A stretch of 64,000 nucleotides of DNA from Antedon mediterranea (lineage: Eukaryota > Echinodermata > Crinoidea > Comatulida > Antedonidae). Positions 10,332 to 22,300 of this stretch are shown one piece after another. The number at the start of each line of letters is the position of its first letter. Positions within the stretch are counted from its first letter, which is position 1. Both the position numbers and the translations under genes were made by a program. The stretch spans positions 7,571,001 to 7,635,000 of the forward strand of contig NC_092677.1 of assembly GCF_964355755.1 (NCBI RefSeq). Reading direction: 5' to 3'. Under the pieces are notes generated by a model that saw only the letters and a list, made by a program, of their open reading frames with translations, had not been told where the DNA came from and ran no database searches.

Positions 10332-13300
10332 ATGCCATCAGTAAACTGCTGCACAAATTTACAAAATATCTCATTGCGAGATTTAAAAGATGAGTTAAAA
10401 AAGCAATTTAAATACATATGGTCTTCGGTAAGATTAGACAGTTATTTATAATTTAATTATAATTATTTCTAAACAATACAGTAGTGACCTATTCTGACAT
10501 CACGTATGAGCTGAGCTGAGTGGTTGTGAGGGATTAAATGATGGTACCCAATCTCTTTGTTGGGCGGTTCCCTTTTCAGATACATGGTTCACAATTTGTA
10601 GTCTGTCCTTAGGGCAGGTGCAGGCATTTCTATTGATCATTTCCAATATTAATTTTCAATATAATATTTATTGTTGTAATAATCTACCTACACAATATTT
10701 GCTTTTCCATTACTAGCATTTCTAAAAATTAACGTATAAAATCAGATTTCACTCTTCCCTGATAAAATCAAACTTTGAATAAATGATAAGAAAAGATAAA
10801 GATTTATTCATAATTTTTATTTTATTATTATTTATTATTTCATTAATGTATTTCTTTATTATAGATTGTTTTCAACTTATCCATCTTCACTGTTACTGTT
10901 ATACCATTGTTGTTTTGTGGACGTCTCGGAAAACTTGAATTCGCATCAGCCTCTCTAGCTACGTCTGTGAGTATTACTAAAACATCATCATAGTATCAAT
11001 CTGATCATCAGTACCATTATTACACCTACACCTTATCTTGCGACATGATGCGTCCCACTATTTTATAGTGTATTAAAATAGTGTTTCCTTTTAATCTCTT
11101 GATTGATTTTTTTCTTGTTTTGTATTCTGTGTGTTTTTTGCATTGATTAGAGAATTACTTACTTACTTATTTAGAACATCATCGTCATAATCAATCTGAT
11201 CATCATTATCAATCTGATCATCATTATCAATCTGATCATCATTATCATTATTTACACCCTATCTTGCGACATGACGCTTGTCACTATTTTATACAGTATA
11301 TTAAAATAGTGTTTCCTTTTAATCTCTTGATTGATTTTTTTCTTGTTTTTTATTTTGTGTGTTTTTGCATGAAGTAAAAATTACTTACTTAATTATTCTT
11401 TACTCCATGGTTTTTGATGATAAATAAAGAATGCTTGAATTTGAATATTTTACAAAATTCAAGTTATTCATAATTATTTAGTTAGTGGTACCCTGTCATT
11501 CCTGGAGTACACTAATTTATTGAATTAATTAGTACAATCATTTCATTTCATTTATCTTTTTATTTCGGAATATCATGGTGACATTATTATATCCATAGCA
11601 TTAGCAAAAGAGAGAAAAAAAAATCTTAATCTAACAGCTCATAGAACAAAAACAAAGATATGTAAATATATGAAGTCAATGCAACAAAGCATTCCATTGT
11701 ATGTGTATTCTTGACACATTAAGAACGTGGCGATTAATGGCCATGATCAAGGAATTACTACTTGCGTTCACACGATTTTTAAAACTAAAAACAGATTTTC
11801 TAATGAACTCATCAAAGGATGGGACGTCATTTAAGACAAACATCATGCTTGCACTACAATGTCTAGGTTGCTTCAGCAGCAAACGTAAGGCATTGTTATA
11901 ACATACTTTCAGTGATTTCAGAGTGCTCTTATTATATCTACACCATAAGGTTGAACAGTACATGCTGACACAGTAACTCTTAAATAGATAACATTTAGTC
12001 TTAGTAGAACATTTTCCAAACTTTCTATTTAGAGAGTTGGCCCTAATGCAAATAGATCGATATTGACGTTTGATGTCACTATCATCACTCAGGTCATTAC
12101 TGATCACATGACCAAGATAGGTTATTGAATTATCAACGATTAGAGGTGCCCCATTTAAGGTAATATGTGGAACACCTTTGAGGTTGCGGACTTTCGGGCA
12201 AAATAGCAAGCATTTGGATTTGGTTTCATTAAAAGTAATATCATGGTCACTAGCAAAACCTTCACAATCAAACTATTTATAGGCTTTAAAGTTTTAATAG
12301 GAATTTTATTTCTGATAATAAGTTATCAGTTGACACTTTTTAATGCTAGATATTTATACTATACTCCATAGTTATAGATTAAATTAAAAACAATAACCTA
12401 TTCATTTTATAATATAGGCAAAGCAATCATTGGTCAAGGTTATTGTATGATTAAACCTGTACAAACAACAATTCACTAATTAACACCTTTTCAATAGTGT
12501 GACCACCCAATAAATATGTATATACATAAGTAGTAGGCTATAGTGTAAACGTAGCTTAAAATGTTCAGCATATAAAACTATTGCAATCATTGTATGTTAT
12601 CAGGTTAACATGTACAAACAACAATTCACTAACACCTATGACATTCATTTGGATAGTGTGACCACCCAATAAATATGCCTGACTTAAAATCTCAGTGGCA
12701 GTGAGTTAAGCCTGAGGGCTAATAGTGTAACGTAGACAAAATTATGTTGTAATTAATAATTATTTCATTTTTTCAGATGATAAACACATTATGTATTTCT
12801 GTTGCAAACGGCCTGTCAACAGCATGTGATACATACTTTGCACAGGTGAAATAAAACATATTGTTTATATTCGTTTCAAGTCACATGACAATGAAAAATA
12901 AATTAGCTGATAAAACTTCTTATTCACCAGAAAGAAACATGCTCTGGTATATTTGATTTAGTTTTTTTAAACTTTTTGGGCAGCAATAACTTTTTTCGTC
13001 TTTAAACGGTTAAAATAAAAATGTGAAAAATAAGTCCAGATAATAATTATAGCGGCCCGCTATAAATCCCAAAATAGATGTATTATTTTTACAAAACGTC
13101 ACAAATTGTAGGGAAGGGGTCTTTAAATATAAATATGGGTGTATTAAGTGGCTAGTATCGGCATGGTCAATACAATGTACAGTATTTTTCTATCGGCATG
13201 GTTTACCTGTATACAAGGTTAGGTTGATTATTTTCAACTGTTTTTAATGTTTAGAGTTTTGCCACTTTCATTTTCAACATTTGTACACTCGTTTGATTCT

Positions 13301-16300
13301 AAAGAGATGTAAGAAATAAATTTGTATTGATATTAGATTGAAATTTAATATCGTAGGACCAACGTCAAAATTCAAATCAGCATGGTTGACGTTGAAAACA
13401 TTTGATTTGACCTCTGTTTTGTTTAATAGCCAATCAACTTCTTATCAACTGTCTAATCTAACCATATGTGTTTCTTTAAATTTTTGAAATAATAAACTAA
13501 TTTTCTTTTGTTTCCCTGTCATACTAGATGTTCGGTAGCAGTAACAAAAAGGGTATTGGAACAGTTTTACAGCGCAGCATTCTCATTTTAAACACTTTTT
13601 CACTTATTATATTGGCTATAATACCAAATATGGAAAGTGTTTTAATATTAATGAATGTTAAACCAGACATTGCAAGGTATGCACTTTCTATAAATAATTT
13701 ATGTATAATTACTATATACTAGATGGTACGCTCGCTTCGCTCGCGTACCATCTAGGTCGTGCCCACAGATGGTTCTCGAATACATAATAATTTCAGCGTT
13801 AAAAAACTGACGATTTCAAATGTACGTACAATAATACATGTCGTTTACAGGAACGAATAAATAGACACTGATTTATGTACTCAACTAACATTAGCACTCT
13901 GGGAATTACTTCCGAAAGAGAAACTTGTCACAAAATGAGACCAATTGTTTAAGTCAAATTTAAACAAACTTAACTTTGTGTTTTGTATGTAACATTAGGG
14001 TTGAGGGATGGGGAAGAGGATGGGTGCAAAGAGGAACAATTTTTAAATATATGCTTTATCCATTTAGTAACAAAATATTAATTGTTTTCATGTTTTACAA
14101 ATAATATACCACTAAACACAGTAAAACATTGCGATGTAATACTTTGTTGAAACTATCAGTATCACCGTCCTAGTAGATTGAAATAGCAGTACAGGTAACG
14201 ATACATCACTACGACGTGTATGTTTATATAATGTAAAACAATTTGTGAAAACCACCTCTATTCGGGGAAAATCATAAATTCGATTTAATCGTCAATAATA
14301 TTAAATTATCTAACTCAACTTAATTAGTAGGCCTAATGGTTTTCAATTGTTTCTTAGAGCCAAGTCATACTTAAGTTGGTTCCTACCCTACCCACCAAAG
14401 TTGTTTTGCGTTTAGGGCATATGATGCACCGTATAGGCCTATCAGGCTCTACTATGGCTTTACAACGCTACTCATGCTAGTGAGAGAAGGGTGATGATGT
14501 GGGTGGTTTAACTGCAATAATAAAGATTTGTACATAATATACGGCGACTGAAAACGCTAGCACTAGCTCATTATCCGTTTAAAAAAAATTATATCCAACC
14601 TCTGCAGCACAGATTGAAAAAAAAATAGATCGAATTTCTGTTATGAGTATACAGTACTTTCCTTTACGACGCCTGAGGGAATAGACACTTGTGGAACGAC
14701 ACAGAGATTAGAATGTTCCATTCATCGCATTTGTATAATCGTATATTAAATCTATCAAAATAGTATTTTTTAAAGAAAATCGGCCTGTCTTCAACATTAT
14801 GATGGTGTACTCTAGCTGTTCAACCGGTTTTCAGCTATTAAAAACAATTATCGTAGGAGGAGATAGGAAAATGCGAAGCCTCCTCGCATTTTTGTGGCGG
14901 GTATTTTTAAAGATGGACATCCATTAGACAGTGTATACCACGATCGGAAAACACCCCTATTTGGGGCAAATCGTTGAACCTAAATTCGTTTTAATCGTCA
15001 ATAACGAATTATCTAACTTAATTTAATTAGTAAACAGGGTTACATCAGGTGGTTAAAATCAGTACCGAAAGTACGAACCAACTTTATATACCATCGAGTA
15101 AAAATTCTAGAAGTAAGGCGCGATTTACCGAATTTTGCCCTTACGTAAATTTATATATAGATGAGCAAGTGAATTCTGGGTAATTTAATGGGTGGGTTTA
15201 TTATTAATATTACAGGAAATGCATAACAGTGGATTTACATTTGTTGTGTTGAATTTAGCCTAAATTAAAATCATACGTCATTGCAGTTACAAATGTAGTT
15301 AAACAATAACTGCAGTAGAATAAATTTGAAATTTATTTCAGAACATTTATTTCTCTTTTCTTTTCAATTAACAGTGTTTGTGAAAAAACAATTTTACATA
15401 AGAGAGGCGAACCCCAGAAAGTGTAAACATGTAGTGGGCTGCCAAAAAATATAAAAAAATCATAAAAAAACCAAAGTAAACAAAAATAACCTATTGAAAA
15501 TATCAATGAAATTTGAATTAATATTATTTAAGATTCAGTGATTGTATGTGGATGATAGATGCCTTTTTAGCTTAAATGAGAAATTTTTTTTTGTTTTTTT
15601 GTTGGTATTACTCAAATTTACTTTCTGAAATACCAATTCTGAAGATTATACAGTATGATGTAATCATGGAGGTCTATGATGCAATGATAAACATATTTGT
15701 AGATTTTACACATCATGTGATTTTGTGTTGCAATATTTTACTGTAAACTGCAATGTCATGTGACATTGCTTATTCAAACAAATAACAAAAACAATACTGT
15801 CTATAAATAATTTGCGAAAGTGTAATACTAGAATACTAGAAGTCAAAGTATGCTTGTTGAGATTAGAAAGAAACAATAGTCAATATACCTTTCATTGTTA
15901 TGTGATAATCAGGATCAATATTTATTTTCAGCATAGGAATAGGTCCATGGTTTCAGTTTTAAAACCATTTTATAAAAGATGATATTTTTTTTGTGAAAAT
16001 GTTTACAAAAAAACACCTTTGATTTAACTACAGTACAATGGTATCATACAATAATGCTCAGTTTGATAACAAAAATCTGCACAAAAGGCTTTATGGTGGA
16101 TATACAGTTTATTAGTCAGTTTACTCTTTAACTCTAAATTCTGTATAATTATTGTCTTTTTATATGTTAGTCCACCAGTCAGCATTTAAATTTTTGTCTG
16201 CTCAAGTATTATATGTATGAAATGCCATGTGTGCCAAAATATTTATTCTTCAAGATTATTATTATTTATTATAACTTTCCTTTAACTTTTTATTATAACT

Positions 16301-19300
16301 TTCTTTCTACAAGGCTGAGTTGATATTAGAATTGTTATTTTGTAGAAATAAACTACTAAACAATATACAGTACAAATATGTAAAACACAATTTATTTGAA
16401 AAGCAGTCTAGAACCTAGACTAACCTTTCCCATGCCGTTTTTAGTCTAAAATACTGTATGAGAATAATACATTTTTTTTTTGCAGAATGTCTGGAATTTT
16501 TATTGTTCACTTTATGCCCGCGGTCCCTGTAAGTATTGTTTTCATTTGATTTAATTTTTGCAGCAATTCTATTTTATTCCATCAACAATTTTTATTTTAC
16601 AATGAAAATCAACATGCATATCAAAGTGAAAAGAAGCACTGGAATCATTTACAGTCATAGCACTTAGCAGATTATATAACCATCCAGCTAAATAATAATT
16701 ATTTTTAATTTAGGTTGTTTTGACCAATGGTGTATTAGTAAAATATCTTCAAAACAACAATCATTTGCTGCCAGTTGTGTGCTGTACCTTGACAAGTAAT
16801 GGTGCTAGTGCCTTATTCTGCTATGTATTTATATACAAATTTGATATGGGAATCAGGTACATATAAGGCTTTTTTCTTCTGCCAAAGATATACCGTATAT
16901 ATACAGTATGTTTTCATTCATGGTATATTTTTGGCAAAAGAAATGGTGCTCTAAAAAACAACAGTATACTCTATTTAACATACCCTGTATTTAACCTTTG
17001 TACTCTCAATTTTCTTTGTGCATTTAATAGAGTATTTGGTAATAGATACCATATTTTGCAGATGCAGTTTCTGCCAGCATGCCTAAACTTCTATTCTATA
17101 GCATGATATAATACTAACAATGCCCACACTAAACTGTAAATGTTTGTGATCCTTTAATTTGTCAAAACCGATAAAACTAAAATTATGATGCTGTTTTTAT
17201 CACAAGGAATAATATAACAGGGTTGTGTTTTCTCATGGAGTTCTCTTTGGTGCACATGTTCAGTTTGTAAATCCATATGTGTGATTTTACAATAAGGAAT
17301 TTTGGGTAATGGTGACATTTTATAAAGAACCACAAAACCTGCACTGTATTGAAGCTACAGTATGGTATCCAATATGATTTTCTGAATATTAGTTTGCTCA
17401 TGGAGCTACCTCCATGGATTTCTGGACATTAAAAGGTTTTCATAGTTTACAAAGCCTTACTTATAGCTACTACATTCTATTTAATTTTTCATAACATAAT
17501 TAATTATTAAGCTTTAATCCTTTGCCTATTATTATTATTTATGTTAAATACATCAATATGAATGAGCTATCCATGATCCAAAAATGGCCAATAATTTATT
17601 GATTAGACTTATAATTAACAATAAACATAAATAAAATATTATATATAATATTATATATAACCGTTAACCGTTTTTGATGTTGTATTGTTTTATGTTTCAA
17701 ACCTGTTAGTGGCGGTATTTATTGCTGTTGGTTTTGACTGAATAAAATAAAATAAAAATAAAATAAAAATATTTTACCTCAGAACATTTTTAATATGTTT
17801 GCCTATTTAAACAAATTAGGTCAACTAAACAATATTCTCTTGCTGTTACTGCAGTAACATAACATATATTTCTAGTTTCTTTCAATGTACAGCAGTCTGA
17901 TCACAAAACTTTCATACTGTTTTTTTTTTTATTTTCAGAGGGCCTGTTATCGCTCTTGCACTGTCCTATTATATTTTGTTAGCTCTATTAATTAGTTACA
18001 TATTCTTTTCAAAAATGTACATTGGAACTTGGCATGGTAAGTCATTTTCAAGCAAACATATTTTTACAAAATTCTGTAAAAGACGTTAAAAAATTGGGAA
18101 AGCGAGCTATGGCATATGTTTGCCGCTTATTATTCATACCATATGGATAAGCAAACATACTTTACCACGGCTCTAGCTATTTATTTTACTTTGGTAAACT
18201 CAGTTACGTTTGCCTGTCTCCACCCAGGTGCACGAATGGATTAGATCAAAACTTTGCACTGATTACTAGCTGCATTATGGGAGTACGTTTCCATATGTGT
18301 TTGATCCAAAAATGACCAGAGGAATAATATGTACAGCGCTTAGAGGTTTCACAACATTAGTTAGGAACTTTATAAATTCAGAATATTATTATTATCTTTT
18401 ATGACTTTTTTTGTAGGTTGGAGTATAGATTGTTTGTATGACTGGGGTCCATTTGCAGTCCTATCACTATCTGGTATGCTTCATGTGTGTCTTGAATGGT
18501 GGTGCTTTGAAATAGGCTACTTTATGGCAGGTAATAAAATGTTGAAGAAATAATTCAGTTCAATTCAATTCATTCCAGACTTCAATACAGACAATAAAAT
18601 AACACACATGCTAGAGCCGGTATCTTAATCACATTGACCAACATACAACATACCATCTCAAACATTTGCCTACATTTTGATGAGCCACTGATGGTTGGTA
18701 TATTATTTATAACCAGCATTGGCATATCCAAGTTTAGACATAAACTTTGACAGCAACTATCAATTTGTCCTGTTACTACATTTTCGGCTAATATAGATAT
18801 TTCTTAAAGTGACAGAAGTCACCAATAACAGAGTTGAACAAAATATTTCATTTTATTTCATATATTTTTTCTGGCCAACAAACCACATGGTGTGTGGGAC
18901 AGAATGCAGTGCATGTTGGACTTTTATTTTATGGATATTTTAGGATATTATTGTATATTTATTATTATATTTGTCCTGCAAAAAACAAAAATTTCACGTT
19001 TATAAACTTTATACGCTTGATTGGGTAATGCATGAATAAGGTACCCAAATGTATACCCCGCTACATTTACATCACAGTTTTTTATTTTTTTATTATTTAA
19101 ACACTGTATACACTAGCCTGTTATTCTGTGTTTAAGCAACTCAGTTTAGACAATTTAAACACTGTATACACTAGCCTGTTATTCTGTGTTTAAGCAACTC
19201 AGTTTAGACAATTTAAACACTGTATACACTAGCCTGTTATTCTGTGTTTAAGCAACTCAGTTTAGACAATTTAAACACTGTATACACTAGCCTGTTATTC

Positions 19301-22300
19301 TGTGTTTAAGCAACTCAGTTTGGACAATTTAAACATTGTATACACTAGCCTGTTATTCTGTGTTTAAGCAACTCAGTTTGGACAATTTAAACATTGTATA
19401 CACTAGCCTGTTATTCTGTGTTTAAGCAACTCAGTTTGGACAATTTAAACATTGTATACACTAGCCTGTTATTCTGTGTTTAAGCAACTCAGTTTAGACA
19501 ATTTTCGAAACACTTTTGCATTTTTACTGGCAGTGTAAAATGGATTCGTATGCTATTCTATATTATTCTAATTGCTTTTAATTTATTTGCATTCATTTAC
19601 AAAAAGCTACTTTAGGGAAAGTACAACTTGGTGCATTGTCTGTTACTATTCAGGTTGCCGCATTAGCATATATGGTATGTGGTTTTTGATACATTATTTT
19701 GAAGGGTAATTCCTGAATCACTCTTCCCTGGTTGAACCATAGAGATATTATAGTGAACTATAATATCTCTATGGTTGAACATTGATAATAACCTTACTTT
19801 ATTTTTGAAAGCGGTGAATCAGAACAAGCGTCTTTTTAACAGTAGTGCTACAATGATTGTTCGTAACAGTACTGTAAAATAGGAATTACTGACTTTGACC
19901 TATAGTATAATCATTAACATCCTAACTGTTTGGAATAAACACACAATAGTCTTGTAGCACCATTTTTTAAAAAAGGTTATCAATATTGTTAGAGTGGTTT
20001 GCTAGCCCGGTGTATTAACTCACACAGCCACTGTAGTGGACAGGCAAAATAGCGCCATACAGTAGTTGGCAGCACCGACATAACATGACCCTTAGGGGTG
20101 AAGGATGTTGTTGAAAAGTGTAACATCTAAGTCGCATTTATATGACATATATAAATACATTAACATTATACATTACTGTAAAAACAAGATAACATTACAA
20201 ATTATCATTACAAATTTAAAACCTGGAGCTACTCTTTAAATGAAAATGATTTCATATTTCATCCTTTCAATTGTAGACAGATTTTTGTTTTAATAATTGC
20301 AATCAAGCACTACAATATTTGTACTTTTTAGATACCCTATGGCTTGTCAATATCAGCAAGTATTCGAATAGGTCATTCACTTGGTGCAAAGGATACTAAG
20401 AGTGCAAAGACTGCTCTCTATGTTGCCTTCCTCGGCAGCTGTAAGTATTGACAACTTTTGGAAGATTGTTATGTTATATATTAACAATTTGTGAATTTGA
20501 CTATATGTTACTACAAAGACCCAGATCAACACAATGTTGTTGGACATGCAAATACAAATTCAATTTCAACAATGTTTTAACAATATCATTGAAATATTGC
20601 TGAAAGACGCAGGCGCTGATTAAAATATTATGTTCTTTTGTCGTCGCATATATCCAGGCCTTGTCTTTTGAAAATGATAGGAGTGGTACAGTACATTGCA
20701 CTCCTCAATACATTCAGGGATGCTGTTTGTATTTTGTGTGTAGCGGTTTACCAAATTTAAGTGTGTTGTAAATCGCACTCCTCAAGGGCAGTTTAGGAGT
20801 ATGTTGAGTGAGTGATCGCACTCGGTCGCTTTAAAAGACAAGCCCTGCATATCCAAACTGACAAGCACCAGATTCTTTTGATGCCTATATCAATAAATGT
20901 TGATTGTACTTCACATTAATTCCAAAAACAATAGCACTACAGCCAGTAGATAGTGGAGTTGGTATGCGTAACATTTTTTTTTTTACCAATTAGTAATTAC
21001 AATATCCCTAGATTCCTATCAGTTTACAATACCATAGAGAGATTGTAAATAAATAAAAAAAATAGTAACTTTATCTGGGTCAGAAGCTCTGTCTAAACTA
21101 TATATCTAAACTAGTTTGAAAAAAAAGTGTGATGTGGCCAAATATGATATGTCCTTGTATCCATATATGGGCACATCACGTTTTTTTGTCACATAAAGTT
21201 TTATAGTGTGGACAGAGCTTTATGAAGTGTAATTTTCAATTGCAGGGCTTTGTGCATTTTTTGTTTTTGGTGTAATGTTTATATTGAAGGATGACTTGGC
21301 TAAAGTTTTTATAAATGATCCGTAAGTAATTGTATAATTTTATGAAAAATGAGAATCTAAAGCTTGATTCCCAATTGGACGACATAGACACATTGCAAAT
21401 AAGTTGACAAATCACAAGTTATAGTGTGGATGATCCATCTTGTCATGATTGGTCAAATTACTTAGGGTTGGATTACATCCTTGTGTTGCATCCAAGTGGG
21501 AACCAAGCTTTGGTACTCTCTTGTTGCATAAAATTATGTCCGGTTACTCATTCATATAATAGTCTAGTTCAAATGTTTCCTTACATCGATATTTTTAGTT
21601 GTAATACTTCTGCTTTTAATGTCATTTTTAATAATATATAAATCTGTTTGTTCCTTGTTTATGCAAATCTAATGTATATTTTATGGCGATCCTGTTTTGG
21701 TGTTTTTCTTTACACTGTTGGATCTTGAATAAATAAATAAATATAACTTTAAATAGTCTGAGTTTGACGTGAAGAGATCCTTAAGCCTTGTCTACACTAT
21801 CAAACTTTTTTGACACATAATGGTAGTGCTATGCTTAAATATATGGTAGTGCTATGCTTAAATATGGTAGTGATATGACATCATCATGTCCATGGGCACA
21901 TCACATTTTTTTGACACATAAAGTTTGATAATGTAGAAAAAGCTTTAGATATTGTATGTGTTATTCATAGTTGTGTGCAGTTCAGCCCAGTTTGGCTGTA
22001 CTGTGTGTTTGATATTAGCAGTGAGCCCTTTGTTGGCAAGGCACAATAAAAACATAAACTAAAAAAAATAGACTCCCTTGTTTTCTAGCGTACCCTTTCT
22101 CTATATGTATTCGTCTTTTACCAATATTCTATCAGTACCTGATGATGATCTATGGTCGAAAGTACAAGTACAATAAATATTTTATTTTGAGGCAGAAACA
22201 AGAGCTTTGTCTGTTTAAAAAAAAACAACTAGTTGTCTATTCTTAAATATACGACTATATCAAATTATTATATGATGTAAAACAGACAGCAAAAGACAGG

